A DNA stretch of 64,000 bases from Lithobates sylvaticus (taxonomy: Eukaryota > Chordata > Amphibia > Anura > Ranidae), in assembly GCA_028564925.1 (NCBI GenBank), contig CM053034.1:151464052-151528051 (forward strand). The letters are read 5' to 3'. The notes under the pieces were generated by a model. That model was given only the letters and a program-made list of their open reading frames with translations, was not told the origin of the DNA and ran no database searches. Each line of letters starts with the position of its first letter. The first letter of the stretch is position 1. The position numbers were made by a program, and so were the translations under genes. Of the stretch, positions 54,796 to 64,000 are shown in pieces.

Positions 54796-55527
54796 ACCAT
54801 GTATATGCATAACTCTATAAACGATTTATATAATCTAGCACACGGACCTTTTTTCTACCTTTGGCTCACTTGTACAAAAAAAGCACACCGTATATATGCC
54901 CGTACCCTCCTGTTTGAAGAGGTTGAGCGGTGTCATATTTTTGGGTCCTGCAGCGAGTTGCTGGTCTCAGTGCTGGTGTCAGTGCTCTCTATCTCGGTGC
55001 TGGTGTCAGTGCTCTCTATCTCTGTGCTGGTGTCAGTGAGGGAGATAGCAGCGGCAAAGCCAATCAGCAGACAGTGCCAGCACCATGGCTGAGGAATGGA
55101 TCAGCACTGGACTGGCACCTCCGGAACACCGCAGTGGAGCCCTGCATAGGTGGGGGTAAGGGCCACTGGGACACTGGCACAGGACTGCGCTGCCCTGACT
55201 GTGGCATTGATCAATCATCTCCTGCACCCCTTCATAGCCTGGCCTGACCTTGCCTCTCCTCCATGGCCTTGAATTGACAAAATTTCACAGATAAAAAAAG
55301 AATGCTTGTCGTTGTCGATCCCAGATTCACTTAATACTTCTGGTATGTCAGTGTCCATGTTGTGGGACTATGTGTGCACAGCTAGTAAGTATTTTGTGGC
55401 TGAAAATATGACCTGGAGGTTTTTAAGGTTTGCCTGCCATTAAAGTTAATGGGGCCCGCCGCGAACATTTATGCACGTTCGCGTATCGCGTTCGCGAAAC
55501 GTCCCGTCGGAAGTTCGTCCATCACTA
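54796..55527 (+). other. hAT-2 3' region with a short tandem repeat
   Basis: This is the non-coding right end of hAT-2. Near 54960-55040 a unit of about 27 bp (GGTGTCAGTGCTCTCTATCT) is repeated nearly three times. The last 80 bp are rich in CG and TTCGCG motifs and mirror the left end. No gene is seen. Confidence 0.7.
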
Positions 55528-55949
55528 GTATTGACTATAGGACATTGAACCGGAGAACCATTCCTGACCAGTACACCACACCTCGGATAGAGGATGCCTT
55601 ACAGAGCCTGTCGGGGGCGAAGTGGTTCAGTGTGCTGGACCTAAAAAGTGGATACTATCAGATCCCCATGTGTCGTGAAGATAGGGAGAAAACCGCTTTC
55701 ATCACCCCATTGGAATTCTTTGGCTTTAATCGGATGCCGCAAGGTCTGTCTGGAGCCCCAGCAACCTTCCAGAGATTGATGGAGAAGACTGTGGGTGACA
55801 TGAACCTGATTGAGGTGCTGGTGTACCTGGACGATGTCATAGTGTTTGGAAGAAAACTAGAGGAACACAAAGAACTCCTGGAGAAGGTCTTGAAGAGACT
55901 TCATGATGAAGGACAGAAGCTCTCCATGGAGAAATGTCAATGCTACCAA
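55528..55949 (+). pseudogene. Reverse transcriptase palm region, outer LTR element (fossil)
   Basis: This part begins at the second copy of the 8-bp hAT-2 target. It carries WFSVLDLKSGYYQIPM, RMPQGLSGAPATFQRLM and the catalytic VYLDDVIVFG, all typical of Ty3/Gypsy reverse transcriptase. It stops at hAT-3. Confidence 0.85.
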
Positions 55950-56111
55950 CTAAGGATGAGCCCGGTGTTCGATTCAAACCCATGTTCGAATCGAGCACCG
56001 GGTGTTCGCTCGCTCGGCGAGCCCAGAACTATTGGGGCCGCTCGCATCAAATTCGTGTGATGCGAGCGGCCCCGCAATGCATTGCGGCCCGCGCAGTGCA
56101 ATGCTGGCTGA

Positions 56112-56253
56112 TGATTGGCCAAGCATGCACTGTGACCCCGCATGCTTGGCCAATCACAGCGCCGGCAGCGAGGAGAGCCATAATTGGCTACAGGCAGGAT
56201 GCCTGTAGCCAATTATAGCTCAGGGGCTTTAGTACACGCCCCACGGTATAAGA
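56112..56253 (+). promoter_or_regulatory. Retained hAT-1-type promoter region in hAT-3
   Basis: Hairpins at 56112-56156 and 56180-56216 carry paired ATTGG and CCAAT boxes, followed by TATAAGA at 56247-56253. The stem bases changed in step relative to hAT-1: GGCTACAGG with CCTGTAGCC here, against GGCCACAGG with CCTGTGGCC there. This hints that the hairpin itself is conserved. Confidence 0.6.
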
Positions 56254-56570
56254 GGCCGCCGCGCCGGCGGCCTCGCATATTATGTTTCAGTCAGTGTCAG
56301 CGTGTCAGTGTGCTGCTGACTGCTGACAACAATATGTGCTCTATTTCTGGGGATTTGTGTGTGCATGCTGTTAGAACAGCATTGCAGTATCACATCTGGG
56401 GGGTGTCTATAGGTGGCCTGTGAAGGGGGCAGGTTTCCTGTGCTTAGAACTTTCCCTGCAAAAAAGTGTAATTTTTGCAGGAAAATAGCTATTTAAAATC
56501 ACTCGCGGCTAATGAATTGATGGCTCCTGTAACACAGAGAACTGTCATTCATTAATAAAAAACAAAAAAA

Positions 56571-57796
56571 AAGCGTAGGGGTCCCCCCAAATTCAATAAC
56601 CAGGCCCTTCAGGTCTGGGATGGATATTAAGGGGAACCCCAGCCAAAAAAAAAAAAAAAAAATGGCGTAGGCTCCCCCTCAAAATCCATACCAGACCCTT
56701 GAGGTCTGGTATGGATTTTAAGGGGAACCCTAGCCAAAAAAAATGGCGTGGGGGTCCCCCTCAAAATCCATACCAGACCCTTATCCGAGTACGCAACCTG
56801 GCAGGCTGCAGGAAAAGAGGGGGGGACGAGAGCGCCCCCCCCTCTCGCCTGAACCATACCAGGCCACATGCCCTCAACATTGAGAGGATGCTTTGGGGGT
56901 CTAAGACCCCTAAAGCACCTTGTCCGCATGTTGATGAGGACAAGGGCCTCTTCCCCACAACCGTGCCCGGTGGTTGTGGGGGTCTGCGGGCGGGGGGCTT
57001 ATCGGAATCTGGAAGCCCCCTTTAACAAGGGGACCCCCAGATCCCGGCCCCCCCCTGTGTGAAATGGTAAGGGGGTACAAAAGTACCCCTACCATTTCAC
57101 CAAAAAAGTGGCAAAAAATGGTAAAAATGACAGGAGACAGTCTTTGACAATTCCTTTATTAAAATCTTCTTTCTTCTTTCTTCATCCTTCGGTTTCTTCA
57201 TCTTCTCCTTCCTTCATCTTCTTCCATCTTCTTCTTCCATTTTCTTCTTCCTCCGATCCGCTTCTTCTTGCGCTGGTCTTCTCGTCCTTCTCGTCCGGCA
57301 TCTTCTTCCGTCGGCGTCGGCGTCGGTGTCTCTGTCTCTTCTTGGGCCGCTCCGCGCAATGGGAGGCTCCCGCTGTGTGAGGCTCCGCTCCGTCTGATAG
57401 GTCTTTTATAATGGAGGGCACCTGGTGACCCCGCCCCTCTGACGCACAGGGACGTCATGGGGAATTCCATGATGGCTTCCTCCCAATGTTGAGGGCATGT
57501 GGCCTGGTACGGTTCAGGCGAGAGGGGGGGCCGCTCTCGTCCCCCCCTCTTTTCCTGCGGCCTGCCAGGTTGCGTGCTCGGATAAGGGTCTGGTATGGAT
57601 TTTGAGGGGGACCCCACGCCATTTTTTTTGGCTAGGGTTCCCCTTAAAATCCATACCAGACCTCAAGGGTCTGGTATGGATTTTGAGGGGGACCCTACGC
57701 CATTTTTTTTTTTTTTTTTTGGCTGGGATCCCCCTTAATATCCATCCCAGACCTGAAGGGCCTGGTTATTGAATTTGGGGGGACCCCTACGCTTTT
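56571..57796. repeat. Large palindrome, arms of about 312 bp
   Basis: Left arm 56571-56882 and right arm 57484-57796 are near-perfect reverse complements. Each contains the blocks GCGTAGGGGTCC, AATAACCAGGCCCTT, TCAAAATCCATACCAGACCC and CTCTCGCCTGAACC. A-runs in the left arm mirror T-runs in the right. Inside each arm AAAATCCATACCAGACC is itself repeated. The centre holds a hairpin near 57060-57100 (AAATGGTAAGGGGGTAC) and a TTCTTC-rich tract at 57160-57260. Confidence 0.92.
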
Positions 57797-58322
57797 TTTT
57801 TTTCATTTTTTTTATTTTTTATCAATGACTTTTTTTTATGAATGAGTTTCAATGAATCACTGTTCTCTGTGTTACGGGAGCCGTGAATTAACATTAGCCG
57901 CGAGTGATTTTAAATAGCTTTTTTACTTTCAAAAATGACACTTTGCGCAGAGACAGTTCTAAACACGGGAAACATGCGCCCCTTCACAGGCATACTATAG
58001 ACACCCCCCAGGTACGAAATTTAAAGGAATATTACACTTTTATTGTTTCAATTTAAGCATTATTAAAATCACTGTTCCTGAAAAAACGGCCGTTTTTAAA
58101 AAAAAAATTTGCATTGATACATGTCCCCTGGGGCAGGACCCAGGTCCCCAAACACTTTTTATGACATTAACATGCATATTAGCCTTTAAAATGAGTACTT
58201 TTAATTTCGAACGTTCGCATCCATTATAACTAATTCTAAAGTTCTAAAGCTCGCACGGACTTTAGGTCCGTTCGCGGGTTCTGGTGCGAGCCGAACGGGG
58301 GGGGGTGTTCGGCTCATCCCTA

Positions 58323-59300
58323 CTACCAACCCTCAGTGAACTACCTAGGACACATTGTGTCTGAAGAAGGAGTGGCAACAGATCCTAAGAAGCTGGAAGC
58401 TGTCACTTCTTGGCCAAGACCTACAAATGTGACTGAGCTCAGGTCATTCCTAGGTTTCTGTTCATACTACAGGAGATTTGTAGAAGGGTTTGCCAAGATA
58501 GCTCATCCACTTACTGAGCTTCTGAAGAACCAGGAAGAAACTGGTACAGACACAGACAAGCCTGGGAAACCGAGAGAGGGAACCAGAAAGAAGAAAGAGT
58601 CCGTTCAGGATCAGTGGACTCCACGATGTGAAGAAGCCTTCAGACAGCTGAAGTGGAGCCTTACCACTGCTCCGGTTTTGGCCTATGCAGACACTGCCAA
58701 ATCTTACGAGCTACATGTGGATGCCAGCCGAGATGCGCTAGGTGGAGTACTGTACCAGGAATATGACGGGCATCTGAGGCCCGTTGCCTATGTGAGCAGA
58801 AGTCTTATTCCGGCTGAAAGGAACTATCCTACTCACAAGCTTGAATTTCTGGCTCTAAAGTGGGCAGTGGTGGATAAATTGAAAGACTATCTTTATGGAG
58901 CGGAGTTCGTAGTCAAGACGGACAACAACCCCCTCACATATTTACTCACCACAGCAAAATTGGACGCCACCGGTCACAGATGGTCGGCTGCCCAGCGTTC
59001 ACCTTCAGCCTGAAGTACAGACCAGGAGTTGGTAACCGAGATGCAGATGCCCTGTCGAGAAGGTCCCACTACCCCCAAGACCACTCAGAAGACTGGACTC
59101 AACTCACCCCTGAAGGAGTGAGAACCCTCTGTAAAGGGGCTGAAGAGCAGGAAAACTGTGGGGCCAGAGCTGAAGAAATTGGAGTGTCCATGGTAGGGGT
59201 ACCCAAATGTTACTGTAGAGTATCTCAGATTGCAGAGGAGGGTTTACCCAAACTATCAAAGGTGATCTCAGGAGAGACCAGCAGGAAGACCCACTTTGTG
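58323..59300 (+). pseudogene. Reverse transcriptase end and RNase H, outer LTR element (fossil)
   Basis: This resumes after hAT-3 with NYLGHIVSEEGVATDPKKLE and FLGFCSYYRRFVEGFAKIA, the connection region. RNase H-like sequence follows (YELHVDASRDALGGVLYQ, FVVKTDNNPLTYLL). It fits the Ty3 order of reverse transcriptase, then RNase H. Decayed. Confidence 0.8.
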
Positions 59301-61190
59301 GACTAGTCCTGAAGGCCCTAGAGAATAAACAGCCTAATATACTGTTGAAAAACACAGAGAGAGCGGTGCGGCTACTCCACAAAGAGTGGAATTGGCTGCA
59401 GTTACAACAAGGGGTGGTCTACCGAAGGGGCCCCTCTGAAGATTCTGAGGAGAAGTGGCAATTGTTTCTGCCAGAGAAACACAGAAAGAGAGTATTAACC
59501 GCTCTACATGACCATCATGGCCATTTGGGAGCTGAGAGGACTATGCAACTAGTAAGGGACAGGTTCTACTGCCCTTACATGAGGACCGAAGTGGATCCTA
59601 CTACTGCCATTCTTGCCTCCGATGTATACAGTGGAAAACCTTACCCCAGCGAGCCGCCCAAATGGGTCATCTGGAGAGCCAGGGGCCAATGGATCTGGTC
59701 TGTATAGACTTCTTGTGTTTGGAATCTGACCTGAGTGGTCAAGGGAACATTTTAGTAGTCACAGATCACTTCACCCGCTATGCTCAGGTGTTCCCTACTA
59801 GAGATCAACAGGCTGCCACAGTTGCAAAGACTCGTGGAAAAGTTCTTTGTCCATTACAGTGTACCTCGACAAATACACTCAGATTAAGGGAGAGACTTTG
59901 AAAGTACTCTAATTAAAAAACTGTTGGATCTGCTAGACATCCAAAAGTCCAGGACTACTCCCTAGTCCCTACCATCCACAAGTAGACCCGCAGCTGGAGA
60001 GGTTTAATAGAACCCTTCTGAACATGTTGGGGACTTTGATTGCCAAACAAAAGCCCCATTGGAGCAAACATATTGCTGCTTTGTTACATGCCTACAACAG
60101 TACCAAGAGTGATGCTACTGGGTATTCACCCTACAGGCTGTTGTTCGGGCGTGAAGCCAGACTACCAATAGACCTTGCCTTTGAGACTTCTTTGGACCAC
60201 ATATCCGAGACCTCTTATCGAGGGTATGTGGACAGACTGCGGAGGAATTTGAAGATAGCCTATGAACAGGCTCAAGCTGCCTCGAATTCAAAAGGGAAAT
60301 AGGAATTAGAGGAATTTTGATTTGAAAGTGAGAGTTCAAGATCTTCAACCAGGTGACTGAGTACTACCGAGGAATCTGGGCATCCCAGGAAAACATAAGT
60401 TGGCTGACCACTGGAGGTCACATCCATATGTTGTGTGCAGGAAACTTCCAGGACTCCCAGTGTATGAGATCAAGCCAGAAGGGAACACTGGGCCAGTAAA
60501 AACCTGGCATCAAAACCATCTTCTACCCCTCACAGAAGCAGTCAGGGTAAATCCAGAAGAGGAGCTACCTTCCACGTCCACTGCCGTGCATATACCAGCA
60601 ACTAGATCTCAGCCTGCACCCTCTGTAATTGAGGATGAAGAAATGGAGATAAGTTGGCTGTGGCCACCTGAAACATCAGAGATTGACGTTGATGTCTCAC
60701 CAAAGACAGGAGTAGGTAATAATGGGACTCTTAGGGCAGAGGCCCTAGAATTTGTGCCGATAACCTATCACACGGAAGAGCAACTTACTCCTGCTAATTC
60801 CCCATTACCAAAATCTGAAATGAGGAATGAGGATACTTGTCCAAGAGTGGTGGATACACCCAAAAGGCAAAGAGTAAAGAGAGACATTCATCCACCACAG
60901 AGACTGACATATGACACATTGGGCGAATGCTCTGAAGTGACTCAAATTGCCAGCAAAAGGAACTCTGAAGTATCTAGTCCCTCTACTAGTGATTCAGTAA
61001 GGGACAACCTCCGCTCACCCCTTGACACATCTGTACCAGTCACTATAGTGTCAGCTGTGAATGCACAGGACAGCTCCCCATCACATGTGACTTGGTGGGA
61101 AGCTCCTCTGTCTGTATTATGTGACCGCATAGAAACAAAAATACAGGATAGAGTTAAGATTTTAAACATCTTTGGGGACCGAGGAAATAA
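59300..61190 (+). pseudogene. Integrase and C-terminal region, outer LTR element (fossil)
   Basis: A zinc-binding H2C2-like segment near 59500-59640 (HDHHGHLGAERTMQLVRDRF) is followed by core-like sequence (VCIDFLCLESDLSGQGNILV, AALLHAYNSTKSDATGYSPY). A tail after about 60400 (KTWHQNHLLPLT) resembles the end of Ty3/Gypsy integrases. The final part to 61190 is acidic and polar and I cannot assign it. No chromodomain is seen. Broken. Confidence 0.75.
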
Positions 61191-61203
61191 AGTAGGGGGA
61201 GTG
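61184..61203 (+). promoter_or_regulatory. Polypurine tract before the 3' LTR
   Basis: The sequence just upstream of the 3' LTR includes AAAGTAGGGGGAGTG. A purine-rich run touching the LTR is where retroelements prime plus-strand DNA synthesis. Its place fixes the LTR start at 61204. Confidence 0.7.
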
Positions 61204-62463
61204 TGTAGCGCTGATATTTTTGCCTACTAATGTAATGTTACTACTTTATGATGAAAGTCTATGGACAAATCTATAGCTTAGTATTTGGCGCCATCTAGCG
61301 GCCAAATACAGAAAGTGGACTGGGATGACTTTTGTTTCAAGAGCACTGAACTAAATACAGGAAGTGACTGTTATTTACTTTGGAGATTTGACCTGCTTAC
61401 CCAGAATACTATGGACACCCTCTCTTGCACTGCATGCTGGGTAGGACATAAAAGGACCCCGAGCGGCCATCTTAGCTCTCTTCTGGACGCATGGCCTGCC
61501 TGTGAGGACCTGTGAGGAGGTTTCCAGAACCAGCGGCCTACAACCATTGCGGAGCGCAACTCAAACAGACTGCGTGAGTGACCTGACAGTTTGAGAGACA
61601 CAGTGATCGGATTGGGAAAGATCCAGAGACACTCGTCTGAGCATCAGAGGACCCGGTTCACCCAGCGGAGCAGAGCGGTGTGACGGAGCTGACCGGCATT
61701 GAAGCAAGCCACAGTGCACCGGACCAGAGCCATTAAACAGAGCTTCAGATCCAGTTGGTGAGCGGGTTGCGGCCCACAGTTTTATTACGCATATTATTTG
61801 CATCCAGTTAGACTCATATACAGTGGTTGCTGGGACCTGTAGTCCCCTGAAAGAAGCTCACAGAAACTGACATTAGGCAGGCATAAGGCATAATCTCCAT
61901 TGCATCTTAAGCATTGTACTATAACCTAAGGAAACACTCACTGGAACATTTACAGAAACAGTAACAGGATCACTCTTAAATCAATCCTAATTTCTTTACC
62001 ATTTGGATTACAATTTATAAGAGACCATCATAGCTAGCAGAAAACAAGAAGATTGAAGACTTTAAATGAGATCTTGCATCTAGCTATTAAAGTAGGGGGA
62101 GCTCTCTTGTAGTTTCACTGTGTAGAATTATTGTTAAGATTCATTGTCCTGTCATTTTATGTTAAGGTGACAGTACAAGTATTGTAACCACCTGTTTACC
62201 ACAATTTACAGTAAAGTATACATTTGGTTACCCCAATTGTGTGGAGTATTTTTTTCTCCCAGCAGGTGGAGCCATTGGATACCCCGGTGATAATACAGGT
62301 ATATTATATTGTATTGTGTATTGTGGGGTTATCTCGCACCATTTCATTATACACTATTATCGCACCACAGCTGTGTTAAAGAGACTGAGTCAAGTCAGGG
62401 AGGTTCATTAGCAGAGTGCAGGCCCAAAACAATCAAGCAGCTCCTTCGGGGGTTAGTGCTACA
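61204..62463 (+). repeat. 3' LTR of the outer element
   Basis: This is a 1260-bp uninterrupted LTR beginning TGTAGCGCTGATAT and ending AGTGCTACA. It is preceded by the purine tract at about 61190-61203 and followed by the TGTA duplication at 62464-62467. It shows the unbroken form of the site where hAT-1 entered the other LTR: at about 61925-61935 it reads ACCTAAGGAAACACTC. Confidence 0.95.
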
Positions 62464-62467
62464 TGTA

Positions 62468-62634
62468 TAATTATAAAGGTAGATTATGGTATATGTTTTT
62501 GCGTTCTGGTGCCTAATTGACTTATGAGTGCTATTTTAATTGTTTTTTTTATCTAATCATTTTTTAACATTAGTTTTACAATTATTGCCATTTATTTGGT
62601 CTTAACCTATTATTAGCATTTTTTTTTTTATAAT

Positions 62635-62636
<2 letters not shown>
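62468..62636. other. AT-rich right flank, no gene
   Basis: AT-rich sequence with T-runs directly follows the TGTA duplication of the outer LTR element. I see no gene or repeat structure until the TA microsatellite. Confidence 0.5.
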
Positions 62637-62724
<88 letters not shown>

Positions 62725-62734
62725 TATATTTATA
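62637..62734. repeat. TA dinucleotide microsatellite
   Basis: About 45 near-perfect TA units, with one ACAC interruption near 62715. Long TA runs can extrude cruciforms and are common sites of assembly error. Confidence 0.95.
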
Positions 62735-63130
62735 ACCATATTTATCGGCGTATAACACACGCCGGAGGGAAGTTTAAGGAAAAAAACTTATAGGAGAAAA
62801 GTTTAAGGAAAACAACTTATTTTAAATGCCCATCAATGCAGCCTTATCAGTGTCCATCTGCAGCCTTGCACAGTGTCCACCTGCAGCCTTCCCCAATATC
62901 CATCTGCAGCTTGCACAGTGTCCATCTGCAGCCTTCCCAGTGTCCATCTGCAGCTTTGCACACTGTCCATCTGCAGCCTTCCCCAGTGTCCATCTGCAGC
63001 CTTGCCCAAAATTGCAGCATGATGGGTTTTTAAATTTAGCACCACCGAGATACACAGATGTTGTGTGTATTCATCTATCCTCTCCGCTGTCTCTCAGGGC
63101 AAGAGCGATATAGAACAACTTGAGAATGAA
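62735..63130. repeat. Repeat with a CATCTGCAG minisatellite
   Basis: After a segment with CGGCGTATAACACACGCCGG (62751-62770), a unit of about 20-23 bp built on TGTCCATCTGCAGCCTT repeats about eight times between 62850 and 63005. The frames that stay open across it on both strands are artefacts of repetition. It looks like an interspersed DNA repeat with an internal minisatellite. Confidence 0.65.
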
Positions 63131-63480
63131 TTCTCAGAAACGGAAATACAAATAGAATAGACTCACTGACAATAGACCGAGCCGAGCTGAGCCGAGTGTA
63201 CTGTGTGCTCAGCTACTCGGCTCTGCTCGCAGTCATGCCCTGTCCCGCCCTTTGTCAAAGGTGATGGCGGACTTGTGCAGACTATTTCAGATTAAACAGT
63301 TGCGGACGTCCGCCCCTTTGTCAAAGGTGATGGCGGACTTGTGCAGACTATTTCAGATAAAAAAAGAGAATAGACCATTAAGACAAGAAATGCCATTTTT
63401 GATTGAAGCAACACGGACTGATGAAAAGGGGAATAGGGTCATCATATATAGGCCCAATGACACCCCTCTTCGGCAATCCC
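63131..63480. repeat. Short direct duplication, unassigned sequence
   Basis: TTTGTCAAAGGTGATGGCGG starts near 63252 and recurs near 63318, with ACTTGTGCAGACTATTTCAG after both. The following frame (FLIEATRTDEKGNRVIIY) is short and may be a piece of a LINE endonuclease, but this is uncertain. Confidence 0.45.
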
Positions 63481-63835
63481 GATTTCCCCCCAGCAAATGA
63501 ATCCAGAACCTTTTTAAAATGTTAGAGAGGTTGGAGATGTCAAAAAGCAGCCGGGACTATGTCACATATCTGGTTTTTATGCCCAAAGGTGTACATATTC
63601 TGGGAAAAAATATTTAAGATATATAGCGAGATGACAGATATAAACATACAACCAGAAATAAAGATCGCTATTTTATCAATGATACCAGGTACGATCAAAA
63701 AGATAAGAAAAGGGATACTAAAACACTGTTTAACCGCAGCTAGAACAGTAATAGCAAGGAAGTGGAAAAACAATATAGCACCCTCAATTGAGGAATGGAT
63801 CATAGAAATGGATGATATCCCTGCCCTTTTAAATG
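63481..63835 (+). pseudogene. L1-Tx1 ORF2 tail fragment
   Basis: The frame from about 63535 reads GTMSHIWFLCPKVYIFWEKI, KIAILSMIPGTIKKIRKGIL and LTAARTVIARKWKNNIAPSI, the C-terminal end of an L1-Tx1 ORF2 after its Cys-His motif. It belongs to a different family from the two large LINEs. It ends where Ty3-like coding sequence begins. Confidence 0.75.
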
Positions 63836-63837
63836 GA

Positions 63838-64000
63838 CTTGTTTGCCATCCGGGAGGTTCCACAAGCATCCACAGGCTTCTCACCGTTTGAGCTAGTGTA
63901 TGGACGAAGGCCCCGGGGGTTGCTTGATCTAGTAAAAGAAACGTGGCAAAGTGAGTCCTCACCACACAAAACTGTGGTAGAGCATATCTCTCAAATGCGA
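63838..64000 (+). mobile_element. Start of another Ty3-like pol fossil, cut by the window edge
   Basis: The sequence reads FAIREVPQASTGFSPFELVY then GRRPRGLLDLVKETW, a segment of integrase common to vertebrate Ty3/Gypsy pol proteins. It runs off the right edge of the window. It is not part of the outer LTR element, which ended at 62463. Confidence 0.75.

Larger units (their letters stand above)
29009..55527 (+). mobile_element. hAT-2: hAT transposon with transposase gene, split by a DIRS element
   Basis: The 8-bp target GTATTGAC is duplicated perfectly at 29001-29008 and 55528-55535. The ends are TAGAGATGGCC and GTCCATCACTA, imperfect inverted repeats. Bases 29009-29392 hold a promoter-like region and leader. 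The transposase gene lies at 51873-54795. Between them is a 22-kb DIRS element with its own insertions, so hAT-2 itself is only about 4.5 kb. The transposase is related to that of hAT-1, but the termini differ, so the two are separate families of one lineage. Confidence 0.93.
55950..58322. mobile_element. hAT-3: non-autonomous relative of hAT-1 with a palindromic core
   Basis: The ends TAAGGATGAGCC and GGCTCATCCCTA match hAT-1. CTACCAAC is duplicated perfectly at 55942-55949 and 58323-58330. The left 320 bp and right 390 bp closely resemble the corresponding ends of hAT-1, including the hairpin promoter. The core from 56570 to 57797 is a large palindrome absent from hAT-1. There is no transposase, so it would have depended on an hAT-1-type enzyme. 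Confidence 0.93.
3070..62463 (+). mobile_element. Ty3-like LTR element, complete ends, split by three hAT insertions
   Basis: This is the outer element of the window. The LTRs begin TGTAGCGCTGATAT and end GGGGGTTAGTGCTACA. A TGTA target duplication flanks it at 3066-3069 and 62464-62467. An 18-nt primer-binding site matching tRNA-Pro follows the 5' LTR, and a purine-rich tract precedes the 3' LTR. The interior order is gag (zinc knuckle), protease, reverse transcriptase, RNase H, integrase, as in Ty3/Gypsy elements. It is broken: besides three large hAT insertions, gag-pol shows roughly half a dozen reading-frame breaks. By eye the LTRs differ at a few positions per hundred, so it is a fairly old fossil. 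Only about 7 kb of this span is its own. Confidence 0.9.

Noticed and set aside
62822-63113. Cys/Ala/Gln-rich frames on both strands
   Set aside because: They are translations of the CATCTGCAG minisatellite in several phases.
1-64000. Host protein-coding genes, tRNA or rRNA genes
   Set aside because: Every frame with recognisable similarity belongs to a mobile element. No rRNA-like or tRNA-like sequence was seen apart from the primer-binding site.

Overview
The window looks like transposon-packed intergenic DNA from a large vertebrate genome, most likely an amphibian and probably a frog. It carries L1-Tx1 LINEs, hAT, PIF/Harbinger, DIRS, a Sushi-type chromovirus and a Ty3-like element with a tRNA-Pro primer site. 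I found no host gene, rRNA or tRNA. The species is inference.

One outer LTR element explains nearly everything between 3070 and 62463. Its LTRs begin TGTAGCGC and end GTGCTACA, and a 4-bp TGTA target duplication flanks them. Only about 7 kb of this 59.4-kb span belongs to the LTR element. Three hAT insertions, each with a perfect 8-bp duplication, split it: hAT-1 (3798-25512) in the 5' LTR, hAT-2 (29009-55527) in the reverse transcriptase region, and hAT-3 (55950-58322) further along pol.

hAT-1 holds its own decayed transposase gene, a Sushi-type Ty3 chromovirus (4513-12387) with a foldback element and a TA-target MITE in its 5' LTR, a second hAT-type element full of minisatellite (12804-15463), and a nearly intact L1-Tx1 LINE (18589-24690) in the last codons of the transposase.

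hAT-2 holds its own decayed transposase, split from its promoter by a minus-strand DIRS element (about 29393-51415). The DIRS gag is split by a PIF/Harbinger transposon (32783-49119). That transposon has an apparently intact three-exon DDE transposase on the plus strand and a MADF-BESS-like partner gene on the minus strand. The two genes are interlocked: each has exons inside an intron of the other. Transposase intron 1 is mostly a 41-bp minisatellite containing telomere-like CCCTAA units, and an inverted array of the same repeat lies further right. A full-length L1-Tx1 LINE with both ORFs open (40095-47113) sits inside that inverted array with an 18-bp duplication. The deepest nesting is LTR element, hAT-2, DIRS, Harbinger, minisatellite, LINE.

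The left flank (1-3065) is a 5'-truncated LINE fragment with a repeat inserted, then two diverged tandem copies of an AT-rich sequence. The right flank (62468-64000) holds a TA microsatellite, a short minisatellite, a LINE tail fragment and the start of another Ty3-like pol fossil running off the window.
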